64,000 bases of DNA from Sphingobacterium daejeonense (GTDB lineage: Bacteria; Bacteroidota; Bacteroidia; Sphingobacteriales; Sphingobacteriaceae), in contig NZ_LR590470.1 of assembly GCF_901472535.1 (NCBI RefSeq), forward strand, positions 4,526,001 to 4,590,000. Reading direction: 5' to 3'. The notes under the pieces were generated by a model. It saw nothing but the letters and a program-made list of their open reading frames with translations, did no database searches and had not been told where the DNA came from. The translations under genes and the position numbers were made by a program. This document shows, one piece after another, positions 17,978-27,619 of this stretch (its first letter is position 1; each line of letters begins with the position of its first letter).

Positions 17978-19387
17978 ATGGAAGAAGATTTTGAATTTGG
18001 GTCCCCTGAAGAACAAAAGATATCAGTGGATCGCTATGAGGAAATGCTTCGGAATGAAGATCAATACTTTTTTGATGCAAAAGCCTTTGAAAGCATAATA
18101 GACTATTATATTTCTAAGAACGATCCAATCAAAGGTCTACAGGTTATAGAATTTGCGTCTGCACAGCACCCTTTCGAGACCATGTTCTTGATCAAGAAGG
18201 CACAATTGCTGGCAAGCACGCTTCAATATGAACCTGCACTTGACGCTCTGAACAAAGCAGAACTACTGGAACCATCGGAAGGAGATATTTACCTGATCAA
18301 AGGTACCATTCTCTCTTCCCTACAGGAACATGCCCTTGCTGAGGAGAATTTCTTCAAAGCATTGGAGCTCAGTGATGCCAAGGATGAGGTCTATTACCAA
18401 ATCGCTGGACTTTACCAGATGCAAGGGTCATATCAAAAGGCTATTACCTATCTCAAGAAATGCCTGAAGGTCAACATGGACAACCAGGAGGCTCTTTATG
18501 AGATAGCTTTTTGCTATGATGTCCTGGAACAGCAGCAAGAAAGTATTCAGTTTTACTTACAATATATCGATACGGACCCTTATTCTTATGCCGCATGGTA
18601 TAATTTAGGGAATGCTTACCATAAATTGGGTGATTTCAACGCGGCGATCGATGCATATGACTATGCTATTTTGATCAATGAGAGTTTTTCATCCGCCTAT
18701 TTTAACAAGGGCAATGCTTTGGTAAACTTGGATCGATATGCTGAGGCCATCGATGTTTATAAACAGACATTCGAGCATGAAACTCCAAATGCCGACACCT
18801 ATTGTGCGATTGGAGAATGCTATGAGAAGTTGGAGCTGATGGACCAGGCAAGACAATTTTACAAAAAAGCGGTAAAACTGGACAGCAACCAAAGTGATGC
18901 CTGGTTTGGGATTGGCGTAACCTTGGATTTCGAGGAACGTTATTTTGAATCCTTGCATTTCTATAAAAAAGCATTGGAAATAGACGATGAGAATCCGGAC
19001 TATTGGTTTGCCATTGCAGATGCTCGTTATAAGCTGAAGCAGTTTGAACAATCCATCGAGGCCTATTCTAAAGTTGTGGAATTAAATCCTACGGATGCGG
19101 AAGCATGGTTGGACTATTCATCGCTATTGTTTGAACAGAGCAGGTTGGATGAAGCCATTGAAGTGATTTCAGAAGCTATTAAATGTAATCTTGATGAGGC
19201 AACCCTTTATTATAGGATGGTTGCTTACATGTTTGCAGCAGGGAAATACACAGAAGCTTTGAGTTTCTTGGAGTTGGCTCTGAATGTTGAACCAGAGAAG
19301 CATTATATATTATTTGAATATTTACCTCAGCTACAGGGAAATCAAATAATCGTAGATATTATCAAGAAATATACAGAAGGAAGATGA
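17978..19387 (+). CDS. Tetratricopeptide-repeat protein
   Basis: 469 residues without signal peptide or membrane segment, so probably cytosolic. From about residue 50 to the end it is built of some 11-12 TPR units with the usual W/Y-G-A-Y-A-P spacing (for example AAWYNLGNAYHKLGDFNAAIDAYDYAI and DAWFGIGVTLDFEERYFESLHFYKKAL). TPR arrays bind partner proteins; no enzymatic domain is present. The N-terminal 40 residues are acidic (MEEDFEFGSPEE). The stop overlaps the aroE start by four bases (ATGA), so the two are translationally coupled. Conserved in Bacteroidota beside aroE as far as I recall, role unknown. Confidence 0.88.
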   Translation: MEEDFEFGSPEEQKISVDRYEEMLRNEDQYFFDAKAFESIIDYYISKNDPIKGLQVIEFASAQHPFETMFLIKKAQLLASTLQYEPALDALNKAELLEPSEGDIYLIKGTILSSLQEHALAEENFFKALELSDAKDEVYYQIAGLYQMQGSYQKAITYLKKCLKVNMDNQEALYEIAFCYDVLEQQQESIQFYLQYIDTDPYSYAAWYNLGNAYHKLGDFNAAIDAYDYAILINESFSSAYFNKGNALVNLDRYAEAIDVYKQTFEHETPNADTYCAIGECYEKLELMDQARQFYKKAVKLDSNQSDAWFGIGVTLDFEERYFESLHFYKKALEIDDENPDYWFAIADARYKLKQFEQSIEAYSKVVELNPTDAEAWLDYSSLLFEQSRLDEAIEVISEAIKCNLDEATLYYRMVAYMFAAGKYTEALSFLELALNVEPEKHYILFEYLPQLQGNQIIVDIIKKYTEGR

Positions 19388-20127
19388 AGCAATTAGGATT
19401 GATTGGCTATCCATTGGGCCACTCCTTCTCAAAAAAATATTATCAAGAGAAATTCAAGAACGAGGGTATAGACCATATTGATTATGATCTATACCCTATT
19501 TCTTCAATTACTGACTTCCCATCCCTGTATTTGAACAATTCGGATTTTTATGGTGTCAATGTGACTATTCCTTATAAAAAGGATGTCATGGCCTATTTAA
19601 ATGAACTTTCAGAGGAAGCAGAGGAAATTGGGGCAGTAAATTGTATACAGATCAAGCATATTGATCAGGGAGTGTATCTGAAGGGCTTCAACACCGATGC
19701 TTATGGCTTTGAGATGTCCCTACGTCCACTGTTAAAACCACATCATCAGAAAGCGTTGGTTTTTGGAAACGGCGGGGCTACTAAAGCTGTTGTTTATTCC
19801 CTGAACCGCTTAGGGATAGCTTATCAAATCGTGAGCCGTACCAAAACTTCCGACAATCTTTCCTATTCAGATCTGAGTCCTGAAATTATCAAGGATCATT
19901 TGTTGTTGATCAACTGCACTCCTTTAGGTACATTTCCAAATATTGAAGAGCATCCTGACCTACCCTATGAAGCTATAGGTGCTGACCACCTTTTATATGA
20001 TCTGATCTATAACCCTGAAGAGACCAGCTTTTTGAAAAAAGGAAAAGAAAAAGGTGCCATGATCAAAAATGGTTATGAGATGTTGGTCCTGCAGGCTGAA
20101 AAAAACTGGGAGATCTGGAATCAATAG
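19384..20127 (+). CDS. aroE: Shikimate dehydrogenase
   Basis: 247 residues; reduces 3-dehydroshikimate to shikimate with NADPH in aromatic amino acid synthesis. N-terminal substrate domain with GYPLGHSFSKKYY (the serine-rich shikimate site), VNVTIPYKKDVM holding the catalytic lysine, and NTDAYGF with the catalytic aspartate; C-terminal nucleotide-binding domain with FGNGGATKAVVYSL and INCTPLGTFPN, and the closing NGYEMLVLQAEKNWEIW. The length is slightly below the E. coli enzyme, as usual for Bacteroidota. Overlaps the TPR gene by four bases. Confidence 0.96.
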   Translation: MKQLGLIGYPLGHSFSKKYYQEKFKNEGIDHIDYDLYPISSITDFPSLYLNNSDFYGVNVTIPYKKDVMAYLNELSEEAEEIGAVNCIQIKHIDQGVYLKGFNTDAYGFEMSLRPLLKPHHQKALVFGNGGATKAVVYSLNRLGIAYQIVSRTKTSDNLSYSDLSPEIIKDHLLLINCTPLGTFPNIEEHPDLPYEAIGADHLLYDLIYNPEETSFLKKGKEKGAMIKNGYEMLVLQAEKNWEIWNQ

Positions 20128-20155
20128 ATTCGGCCAATTGCTTAGAAATATTTCC

Positions 20156-20163
20156 TATTTTTG
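20156..20163 (+). promoter_or_regulatory. -7 element immediately before an MBL-fold gene
   Basis: TATTTTTG matches TAnnTTTG and ends three bases before the ATG at 20167. If used, transcription would start at or within a few bases of the start codon. Confidence 0.5.
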
Positions 20164-20166
20164 GAT

Positions 20167-20809
20167 ATGCTACATATCAAGACATTTGTATTCAACCCTT
20201 ATCAGGAAAACACCTATTTAATTTATGATGATGCAAAAAACTGTATTGTCATTGATCCTGGAATGCACAATTATCAAGAAGAGAATCAGCTAAAAGATTA
20301 TATAGACTCGAATGGTCTCAAACCTGTTCATTTGATCAATACACATGGCCATATTGACCATGTTTTGGGGAATAAATTTGTTGCAGAAAACCTATGGGTT
20401 GACCCCACAATTTCATGAAGGTGAATTGCCTTTGGTGATCCAGGTGCAGAATTATGCCCCCCAGATGGGCATACGATACGAGCCTTCACCGATTCCCGAG
20501 ACTTTTTTGGACGAATCCGACATTATCCAACTTGGAGATGAGCAACTGTCCTTCATCTTGGCTCCGGGTCACTCCCCTGCTCACCTTTGTATTCACAGTT
20601 CAAAACACAACTTTTTGATTGGTGGTGATGTGCTTTTCAAGAACAGCATCGGTAGAACGGATCTTCCTGGCGGCAATCATCAGCAATTATTGAATAGCAT
20701 TGCTACAAAGATCTACACATTGCCTGAAGAAACGGTTGTCTATCCGGGACATGGCCCTAGTACCACTGTTGGAGAAGAAAAAAGAACAAATCCATTTATA
20801 CGAGCGTAA
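20167..20809 (+). CDS. Metallo-beta-lactamase-fold hydrolase, glyoxalase II-like (frame broken once)
   Basis: About 213 residues after joining. It carries the metal motif THGHIDH (about 59-65), then the downstream ligands GHSPAHLCI, GGDVLFKNSIGRTDLPGG and YPGHGPSTTVGEE, the set found in short glyoxalase II-like hydrolases of Bacteroidota. It probably cleaves a thioester such as a lactoylthiol, but the thiol substrate cannot be inferred. An A4 run at 20387-20390 carries one base too many; with A3 the join is NKFVAETYGLTPQFHEGEL. The start is the ATG at 20167 (MLHIKTFVFNPYQEN). The permease gene follows after three bases. Confidence 0.92.
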
Positions 20810-20812
20810 ATC

Positions 20813-22042
20813 ATGAAGCTCCCTTTATTTTTTGCGAAGCGATATCTCTTTTCGAAGAAGTCCGTCAATGCTATCAATATTATCTCATCGATCAGTATGA
20901 TTGGAGTCTTGGTGAGCACGATGGCCTTGGTCATTGTACTTTCTTTTTACAATGGCTTGGAGAATTTTATCCTTTCGCAATACAGCACCTTTTCTCCAGA
21001 ATTCCGGATCGAGCCGTCATCTGGCAAGGTGTTTTCTACACAGAGCGAATCTTTCAAAAAGATTAGATCATTACCGGAGATTTCATCTTACAGTGAAGTC
21101 CTTGAGGACAAGATATTGGCGGAGCACAACCAGCAACAGTTTATCGGTCGATTAAAAGGTGTAGAGCCCAAGAGCCTGCACCATGTAGCAAATGAACAGA
21201 TGTTACTGGAAGGGAATTTGGAAGTAGAAATTGACAGTACAGCTTATGCTATTCTAGGGACTACGGTCCAAGCTAACCTGCAGGTACCCCTTCAGGGCAA
21301 CGACAACCAAATCTTGCTTCATATACCTGACAAGAAAGCTTCTCCAAACAATATCAATCCGCTTGAGGATATTCGGTCACGTGTAATCCGGCCTAGTGCT
21401 ATTCTAGGTTACCAACCGGGCTTTGAAGACCTGATCATTGTACCGATTGATTTCGCCAAGGATTTACTCAATGAACATGACAATATCTCTGCGATTGAGC
21501 TATATGGTCAGAACAACAATTCTTCTGCTCTACAAAAAGAAATACAGGATCTATTGGGCTCTGATTACATCGTCAAGAACCGGGAGCAGCAAAATCCTAC
21601 TCTTTATAAAACCGTGAGGTCAGAGAAATGGATAGTATTCTTTATCGTAACGATTATAGGAATTATCGCCATCTTCAATATTATCGGTTCCTTGACGATG
21701 CTTGTTATTGATAAAAAGCAGGATATGGTGGTATTGAACAGTTTAGGAGCGAACAACAACCTTATCCAGAATATCTTTTTTTATCAGGGAATCTTGATTG
21801 CGCTTATTGGTTCGGTCATCGGTGCGTTTTTGGGTTTGGTATTCTGCTTGCTGCAGGAACAATTCGGATTTGTAACGACTAGCGAAGGGTCTTTATTTGA
21901 TGCTTATCCTGTTGATATCAGGTATATGGATTTGGTATTGATTTTTGTGACGGTTATGGTCGTATCGACATTGGTATCATATATGGCTTCCAGGCTTAAT
22001 ATCCGTGGAATAAATAGGCGTGGTGCTTTGGAGTCGAATTAA
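20813..22042 (+). CDS. LolE/FtsX-type ABC transporter permease
   Basis: 409 residues with the LolC/LolE layout: one N-terminal membrane helix (about 20-45, SISMIGVLVSTMALVIVLSFYNGLE), a large periplasmic MacB-like domain (about 45-270), then three helices (about 275-300, 320-350 and 370-395) forming an FtsX domain. The opening FAKRYLFSKKSVNAINIIS is typical. In Bacteroidota these proteins are the presumed lipoprotein-release permeases that extract lipoproteins from the inner membrane; the ATPase (LolD-like) is not in this window. It overlaps the convergent next gene by four bases at their 3' ends. Confidence 0.88.
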   Translation: MKLPLFFAKRYLFSKKSVNAINIISSISMIGVLVSTMALVIVLSFYNGLENFILSQYSTFSPEFRIEPSSGKVFSTQSESFKKIRSLPEISSYSEVLEDKILAEHNQQQFIGRLKGVEPKSLHHVANEQMLLEGNLEVEIDSTAYAILGTTVQANLQVPLQGNDNQILLHIPDKKASPNNINPLEDIRSRVIRPSAILGYQPGFEDLIIVPIDFAKDLLNEHDNISAIELYGQNNNSSALQKEIQDLLGSDYIVKNREQQNPTLYKTVRSEKWIVFFIVTIIGIIAIFNIIGSLTMLVIDKKQDMVVLNSLGANNNLIQNIFFYQGILIALIGSVIGAFLGLVFCLLQEQFGFVTTSEGSLFDAYPVDIRYMDLVLIFVTVMVVSTLVSYMASRLNIRGINRRGALESN

Positions 22043-22695
22043 TACTTTAACCGTTCTCTACTGAAATCTCCCCTTTTGATCTGATTGATCAATTGTCCCC
22101 ATGCAAAAGGATTTAACAGTGGATTTGCCATATTTTGGTTGATCGCTTTGTTTGACATATTGATATGTCTCTGAAAGGTATTGAAAGTTTGTATTTCTTC
22201 GGCGCTTCTAGGAACGATCTTCGAAAGGGATGCCAATGCTTGGGGAGACAAATTCCTTTTAGCGGTCATGACATCATCGCCACCAATATTGAGTGCAAGG
22301 AACTCCATATTGAATTCTTCGATACTTGCCCATGGCAATGGCGGCCCAACTGTTACGACTGGCAGTTCCTCAATGGTGGGCATCATTTCAATTCGGGTTG
22401 TAAATTTATCGGAGTCTACATTTGGAATGCTGATTCGCACTGATCTATATCCGATAGAAGAAAATACGATTTCATCGCCGACATGGGCTACAAAAGAGAA
22501 GAATCCTTCATGGTTGGCGGCAAAGGTTTCATTGCCATAGCTTTCATTCCTGATTGACACATACGGCACTGCTATTTCGGTCCCTTCTGCGATAATATAC
22601 CCAGAAACTTGCACGACTTTTTTGTCCTGAGCATTCGTGCAAAGGGCAACTGTCAATAGAACAGCAAGAATGATATATTTTTGTAGGAATTTCAT
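22039..22695 (-). CDS. Secreted protein with carboxypeptidase-like regulatory domain
   Basis: 218 residues. A signal peptide (ending near CTNAQ) is followed by a carboxypeptidase-D-regulatory-like beta-sandwich (about 28-110: VSGYIIAEGTEIAVPYVSIRN, GFFSFVAHVGDEIVFSSIGYRSV), the domain that heads many TonB receptors, but here there is no barrel. The C-terminal half (PVVTVGPPLPWASIEEFNMEFLAL ... FAWGQLINQIKRGDFSRERLKY) is conserved-looking but unassigned. Likely periplasmic or outer-membrane associated. A TAGTTTTG box at 22703-22710 (minus strand) lies seven bases before the start. Function unknown. Confidence 0.75.
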   Translation of the reverse strand: MKFLQKYIILAVLLTVALCTNAQDKKVVQVSGYIIAEGTEIAVPYVSIRNESYGNETFAANHEGFFSFVAHVGDEIVFSSIGYRSVRISIPNVDSDKFTTRIEMMPTIEELPVVTVGPPLPWASIEEFNMEFLALNIGGDDVMTAKRNLSPQALASLSKIVPRSAEEIQTFNTFQRHINMSNKAINQNMANPLLNPFAWGQLINQIKRGDFSRERLKY

Positions 22696-22702
22696 TTAGC
22701 AA

Positions 22703-22710
22703 CAAAACTA
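22703..22710 (-). promoter_or_regulatory. Putative -7 element
   Basis: TAGTTTTG on the minus strand, seven bases before the ATG at 22695. No clear -33 partner. Confidence 0.4.
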
Positions 22711-22766
22711 TGGAAAATCATACTTAAGATGCTGTTAAATAGTGTTAACTGCATCTAAAATTTTTA

Positions 22767-23042
22767 TTACAATTGATTGGGGTTGATCGCATTTGGATCA
22801 TTCATATCTGTTAGATTGATGGCTTCCACTGCGACGATCTCTGGTACAGCTTTTTTAATTGCTTGTTCCAGCCCAGCCTTAAAAGTCATAATGCTCATAG
22901 AGCAGTTGGCACAGGTTCCCAACAATCTAAGTTTCACAACATTGTCAGGTGTAATTTCTTCGATAGAAACGTTACCACCATCAGTCTGTAAATAAGGTCT
23001 GATAGAATCCAATGCTTGCTCTACTCTCTCTAATAAGGTCAT
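22767..23042 (-). CDS. NifU C-terminal-domain (NFU) iron-sulfur protein
   Basis: 91 residues, a stand-alone NFU domain: LDSIRPYLQTDGGNVSIEEI and the cluster-binding CxxC in LLGTCANCSMSIMTFKAGLEQAI, followed by VPEIVAVEAI. Such proteins carry or transfer a [4Fe-4S] cluster to client enzymes. The N-terminal IscU-like and ferredoxin-like parts of full NifU are absent, as in NfuA-type short forms. Flanked by intergenic gaps on both sides, so probably single-gene. Confidence 0.93.
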   Translation of the reverse strand: MTLLERVEQALDSIRPYLQTDGGNVSIEEITPDNVVKLRLLGTCANCSMSIMTFKAGLEQAIKKAVPEIVAVEAINLTDMNDPNAINPNQL

Positions 23043-23270
23043 TATAAATTCAGATAAAATATTTAAACGTAAATATAGGTAATATTTTATTTATATGAGG
23101 AATTGGCACTTGGAATTCAACATTCTGCTGACTTTTAGGGGATGTAAATAAATGCTGTTAAAATCTTGATTTGAGTTGGATTAGGGCTTTTAAGTTAAAG
23201 ATTGTTAAAAGGGTCGTTGGGCAAAGCTGTTAATTATCGAAATGAAGTATTTTCGCGTATTATTAAATAA

Positions 23271-23301
23271 TTGAAAATTAGTATTAATTCACGTATCTTT
23301 G
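23271..23301 (+). promoter_or_regulatory. Promoter of bamD (TTG-N20-TATCTTTG)
   Basis: A TTG at 23271 and TATCTTTG at 23294-23301, spaced 20 bases, fit the Bacteroidota -33/-7 pattern. The -7 box ends only four bases before the bamD ATG. Confidence 0.6.
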
Positions 23302-23305
23302 TGGG

Positions 23306-24235
23306 ATGTTTTTAAAGAATCATGTATTTAGCCTAATTGTCGGCTTGTTTCTTTTATTAGGCTTGGGTAGTTGCAAGAGTAAATTTGAAAAACTACGCGC
23401 AAGCAATAATGTACAAATGAAGTATCAGGAGGCTGTAAAGTACTACGAAAAGGAAAAGTACTCCAAGGCATTGACCTTATTTCAAGATTTATTAGCGAAG
23501 TATCGAGGCACCGCAGATGCGGAGGACCTCAATTATTATACTGCATTTTCGGCCTACAGGCTAAAGGATTATATTGCGGCGAGGTTTCACTTCAAGAACT
23601 TTGCGGACAATTATCCGAACAGTCCTAGAGCTGAGGAATGTAGATTTATGTCGGCATATTGCTATTATTTGGATTCACCGAGGTCTAATTTAGATCAGGA
23701 CAATACGCGTAAGGCCATTGATCAGCTGCAATTGTTCGTGAATTTATATCCAGAATCGGAGCGTGCGAAGGAAGCTGGGGATTTGATCCAGAACCTGCGC
23801 GACAAATTGGAGAAAAAAGCATTTGACAATGCGAAGTTGTACTATAACATGGGCTTGCCTGATGATTATCGTGCGGCGGTAATTGCATTGGAGAATGTTT
23901 TGAAAGTATATCCAGATACAAGACATGCTGAAGACATTGAATATTTATTAGTGAAGTCGCAGTATTTATTTGCTGACAACTCCTACCCTCACCGTCAAGA
24001 AGAAAGGTTCAACCAGATGATTGACTATTATGAAAGTTTCACTGAACATTATCCGGAGAGTAAGTACGGCAATGAATTAAATGGTCTTCGCAGCAGTGCC
24101 GACCGTAAGATTGCCACAGCATTGAAGATTATGGCAAACGACGAGAAGGCAAGGAAACAGCGGGAAGCAGATTTGGGGATTTCAACTCCTACTGGTATTC
24201 CGATTGAAGAGAAAAACAATAACAATCAACAATAA
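23306..24235 (+). CDS. bamD: Outer-membrane protein assembly factor BamD
   Basis: 309-residue lipoprotein: signal with lipobox LLGLGSCKSKFEK (Cys about 23), then five TPR-like helical repeats (YYEKEKYSKALTLFQDLLAKYRGT, FHFKNFADNYPNSPRAEE, LYPESERAKEAGDLIQNLRDKL, YPDTRHAEDIEYLLVKSQYLFA, YPESKYGNELNGLR). BamD joins BamA in folding outer-membrane barrels from the periplasmic side. The length is slightly above the E. coli protein (245) because of a C-terminal tail rich in Asn/Gln. It is followed by rpoZ and coaBC, an order common in Bacteroidota. Confidence 0.95.
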   Translation: MFLKNHVFSLIVGLFLLLGLGSCKSKFEKLRASNNVQMKYQEAVKYYEKEKYSKALTLFQDLLAKYRGTADAEDLNYYTAFSAYRLKDYIAARFHFKNFADNYPNSPRAEECRFMSAYCYYLDSPRSNLDQDNTRKAIDQLQLFVNLYPESERAKEAGDLIQNLRDKLEKKAFDNAKLYYNMGLPDDYRAAVIALENVLKVYPDTRHAEDIEYLLVKSQYLFADNSYPHRQEERFNQMIDYYESFTEHYPESKYGNELNGLRSSADRKIATALKIMANDEKARKQREADLGISTPTGIPIEEKNNNNQQ

Positions 24236-24263
24236 TCTTTAGTACATTCATTTTTATTTATAT

Positions 24264-24590
24264 ATGAGTCAGAATAAAAATACCGTTCCAAACACGACAG
24301 TAACTCGCGATTTAAGGGAGTTGGACAAAAGCACAGAAAACTTGTATGAGTCGATCGTAGTGATCAGCAAGCGTGCAAACCAAATTGCTGTTGACATGAA
24401 GGAAGAATTGAACTCCAAGTTGTCGGAATTTGCTAGCAGCAATGATAACTTAGAGGAAGTGTTTGAAAACCGTGAGCAGATTGAGATCTCAAAGCACTAC
24501 GAGAGGATGCCAAAACCGACATTAGTTGCTATTGATGAATTCTTGCACGACAAAGTTTACTTTAGGAACCCTTCTAAAGAACAAGAGTAA
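24264..24590 (+). CDS. rpoZ: RNA polymerase omega / Rpb6-like subunit
   Basis: 108 residues. The segment RDLRELDKSTENLYESIVVISKRANQIAVDMKEELNSKL matches the omega/Rpb6 core (N-terminal LDKS and RANQIA helix). The longer C-terminal part (FENREQIEISKHYERMPKPTLVAIDEFL) is characteristic of the Bacteroidota form, in which the assembly-helping subunit looks more like eukaryotic Rpb6. It lies between bamD and coaBC, with 28 and 9 base gaps, so the three are one operon. Confidence 0.88.
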   Translation: MSQNKNTVPNTTVTRDLRELDKSTENLYESIVVISKRANQIAVDMKEELNSKLSEFASSNDNLEEVFENREQIEISKHYERMPKPTLVAIDEFLHDKVYFRNPSKEQE

Positions 24591-24599
24591 GCAATTACC

Positions 24600-25803
24600 A
24601 TGTCTTTAAGGGACAAACATATTGTAATTGGTATAAGCGGCAGTATCGCCGCTTATAAGATTGCAACATTGGTAAGATTACTAAGGAAATCGGGCGCCAC
24701 TGTTCAGGTTATCATGACCTCAGAGGCTACCCAGTTCATTACTCCCCTTACTCTTTCCACCCTTTCGAACAACCCCGTTTTTGTAGATTATTATGATCAG
24801 AAAACAGGGGAATGGAACAACCATGTCCATATTGCAGAATCAGCAGACCTTATTCTGATTGCACCGGCTACGGCGAATACCCTTGCCAAGAGCGCACAGG
24901 GGATCTGTGACAATTTATTGCAGGCAGTTTATCTTTCTGCCAAGAGCAAAGTTTTTTTTGCTCCAGCTATGGATCTGGACATGTGGAAGCACCCTTCGGT
25001 TGTTCATAACCTCAAGCTCCTCAAGGAATATGGCAATATCATTATCCCTCCGGGTAAAGGAGAACTTGCCAGCGGTCTATTTGGCGAAGGCCGTTTAGCG
25101 GAGCCTGAGGAAAATATTCGATTTTATCGTTTCATCATTTTCTGAGAGTGCTCCCCTTCAAGGGAAGAAAGCCTTGGTATCTGCAGGACCGACTTATGAG
25201 GCAATAGACCCTGTTCGGTTTATTGGCAACCATTCGAGCGGAAAAATGGGCTATGCCATTGCAAAACAGCTTCAGCATTTGGGCGCAAAGGTGACTTTGG
25301 TAAGCGGACCAACATCATTGGAAACCCCAGCTGGAATAGAGCGTATCAACGTGCAGTCAGCAGAACAGATGCTTGCCGCCTGCAGCAAATACTTTGAAGA
25401 TTCTGACATCACGGTCATGAGCGCTGCAGTAGCGGATTATACTCCGATTGAGGTGGCCAACCAGAAGATCAAGAAAAAGGCTGAAGATTTCAGCATTGCG
25501 CTCAAGAAAACCACAGATATCCTTGCAACATTGGGGAAAGTCAAAAAAGACCATCAGACTTTAGTGGGATTTGCATTGGAAACCAACAATGAGCTGGATA
25601 ATGCCATAGATAAACTGAAAAGGAAAAACCTTGATTTTATCGTGCTAAATTCGATGCAAGATAAGGGCGCCGGCTTTGCTCATGATACCAATAAGGTAAC
25701 TGTCATCAATAAGAATGCTGAGGTCCTTTCATTCGACCTTAAATCAAAAGACGAAGTTGCAAGAGACATCTGTGAATTAATTATAAAAGAGCAAAACAAG
25801 TAA
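24600..25803 (+). CDS. coaBC: CoaBC: phosphopantothenoylcysteine decarboxylase / synthetase (frame broken once)
   Basis: Bifunctional coenzyme A synthesis enzyme. The N-terminal flavin decarboxylase (CoaC) has GISGSIAAYKIATLVR, the catalytic HIAESADLILIAPATANTLAK and FAPAMDLDMWKHP; the C-terminal synthetase (CoaB) has VSAGPTYEAIDPVRFIGNHSSGKMG, AAVADYTP and KIKKK. A T4 run at 25122-25125 carries one base too many; with T3 the linker reads ENIRFIVSSFSESAPLQGK and both domains are in one frame, about 400 residues. CoaBC is essential in most bacteria, so a real inactivating mutation is unlikely. Last gene of the bamD-rpoZ operon; next gene is convergent. Confidence 0.95.
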
Positions 25804-25804
25804 A

Positions 25805-27172
25805 TTATAGATTCGCTATCCGAACTTCTTTTGGATAGTAATTATTGATCCTATTTCCCAATACTTTCACCCATCCCAGCGATTCACCCTTGTAGTTTAC
25901 AAGGCACCATCCTTTTTTCACGGAGGTGAATATTTCAATATCAAGTTGTTCTTTTCTCAAGAAGTTTTGTGCGTCATCAATATTCAATTCTACGGCGGGC
26001 AAGGTGTTATTTCTATGGATACTTAGGGCAAGATCATGGGATGGAACGAGTTCTTTTCCAAGCCATTTACCAATCATTGTCCCAGCATTCTTTAGATAGA
26101 GGACTTGCTGCAAAGCTTTTATACTTGCTTCGAGATGCTTTGGGAATATATGAACGTTCTCATTATGTACCAATGTTGAAAATTCATCCATATTCTCAAC
26201 CCATGGACTTAATCCATCTTTAGGGACTGGTGATTTTTCGAATTTCATTTTCTTGAAAGAAAAACGGGGTTGAATGTTTTTCATTTTCAAGGCTGCAATA
26301 AAGAAGCCCTCCCCCTTCACTTTGTGTGGGTAAAATCGATATCCAAAAGCTTTGTTCTTAGGAGAATCGGTCTCCTCAATTCCCCAGGCGGTATTTAATG
26401 GGACTTGAATACTTTCGAGATTATATTCATCAATGAGCCAATCCAGGATCTCTTCGTTTTCTTCTATTGAATAAGAACACGTGGAATAGAGTAAATATCC
26501 ATTGCTGTTTATTGAAGGTAGGATTTCAGACAGTATTCGTTGCTGTCTTTCGCTGCATAATTTGACATTTGCTTCTGACCATTCATCTATGCTATCTTCA
26601 TCTTTTCTGAACATTCCTGAGCCGGAACATGGTGCATCCACCAATACCAGGTCAAAAAATCCGGGCAGTCGTCTGAACGCTGATGGGTCATTATTGGTGA
26701 CAACTACATTGGCATATCCCCAGCGCATCATATTTTCTTGAAGGACTATTGATCTGCTTTTAATGATTTCATTTGACACCAATAAACTCTCTTGATTCAA
26801 GCATGCATTCAATAAGGTGGATTTCCCTCCAGGAGCGGCACAGACATCGAGAGCTTTTATTTCTTCAGAACTAAGTTTTAGGAAATCTATTATATGCTCG
26901 ATGAACATCGATGATGCTTCCTGCACATAGTAGCAACCTGCATGAAACAAGGGATCCAAAGTGAATTTTGGTCTAGATTCCAAATAATACCCGTTCTTGC
27001 ACCAAGGCACTTGAGTGTCTAGATCGAAGTCTAGTTTTGTTTCTTTTTTTGGGTTTATCCGGATAGAAGTTAATTTCTCACCGCTTTCATGGGCTGCCAA
27101 AAATGCTTCTTGATCAAACAGGGGATTGCTTCCTAGTCTTCTTACTAATGAATTCGGGAGAATATTACTCAT
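25805..27172 (-). CDS. RsmF/RsmB-type rRNA cytosine-C5 methyltransferase
   Basis: 455 residues: N-terminal RNA-binding segment, SAM-binding Rossmann domain (about 80-300) with ALDVCAAPGGKSTLLNA, VTNNDPSAF, the catalytic cysteine motif DAPCSGSGMFRK and the second cysteine in LLYSTCSYSIEENEEI, then a C-terminal PUA-like tail (GWVKVLGNRINNYYP) like RsmF. It would form m5C in 16S rRNA or tRNA. It is convergent with coaBC (one-base gap), so the usual Bacteroidota gene order after coaBC (an outer-membrane-type DUF gene and recN) is broken here. Confidence 0.93.
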   Translation of the reverse strand: MSNILPNSLVRRLGSNPLFDQEAFLAAHESGEKLTSIRINPKKETKLDFDLDTQVPWCKNGYYLESRPKFTLDPLFHAGCYYVQEASSMFIEHIIDFLKLSSEEIKALDVCAAPGGKSTLLNACLNQESLLVSNEIIKSRSIVLQENMMRWGYANVVVTNNDPSAFRRLPGFFDLVLVDAPCSGSGMFRKDEDSIDEWSEANVKLCSERQQRILSEILPSINSNGYLLYSTCSYSIEENEEILDWLIDEYNLESIQVPLNTAWGIEETDSPKNKAFGYRFYPHKVKGEGFFIAALKMKNIQPRFSFKKMKFEKSPVPKDGLSPWVENMDEFSTLVHNENVHIFPKHLEASIKALQQVLYLKNAGTMIGKWLGKELVPSHDLALSIHRNNTLPAVELNIDDAQNFLRKEQLDIEIFTSVKKGWCLVNYKGESLGWVKVLGNRINNYYPKEVRIANL

Positions 27173-27232
27173 ATTATGCTAATAAATCTATGTAAATTTA
27201 CAGGAATTATCCTTTTTCCATAAAAATATAGA

Positions 27233-27619
27233 ATGAAAGATTTTAAAAAATATTATACAATTCCTGCAAGTCCTGAAGAACTATACCGTGCATTGACGAC
27301 AGAGATAACGATAAGATTGTGGACTGGGGATCTTGTGGAGATAGACCCAGTACCGGGGGGTGAGTTTTCGATGTGGGATGGTGCAATAGAAGGGAAGTTT
27401 CTGGAACTTGAACCTTTTAGTAAAATTGTACAAGAATGGTACTTTGGAGAACAGGATGAACCCTCAATAGTTACGTTGAAACTGCATGAGCATAAGAAAG
27501 GTACTTCATTGGAAGTTCGGCAGACAAATATTCCGGATGAGGCGTTTGATGATATTACTGCTGGTTGGGACGACCCTTATATATCATCTTTGGTAGAATT
27601 TTACGAAGAAGAGGATTAG
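27233..27619 (+). CDS. START-like (AHSA1/SRPBCC) domain protein
   Basis: 128 residues that fit one SRPBCC/START-like fold: KKYYTIPASPEELYRALTTE (opening strand-helix), GGEFSMWDGAIEGKFLELEPFSKIVQEWYFGEQ (the central strand series with the family's GxF-xxxG-xI pattern), and a C-terminal long helix ending in acidic EFYEEED. These cup-shaped domains bind hydrophobic ligands or partner proteins; the AHSA1 branch helps Hsp90. No ligand can be inferred. Isolated gene, divergent from the methyltransferase across about 60 bases. Confidence 0.85.
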   Translation: MKDFKKYYTIPASPEELYRALTTEITIRLWTGDLVEIDPVPGGEFSMWDGAIEGKFLELEPFSKIVQEWYFGEQDEPSIVTLKLHEHKKGTSLEVRQTNIPDEAFDDITAGWDDPYISSLVEFYEEED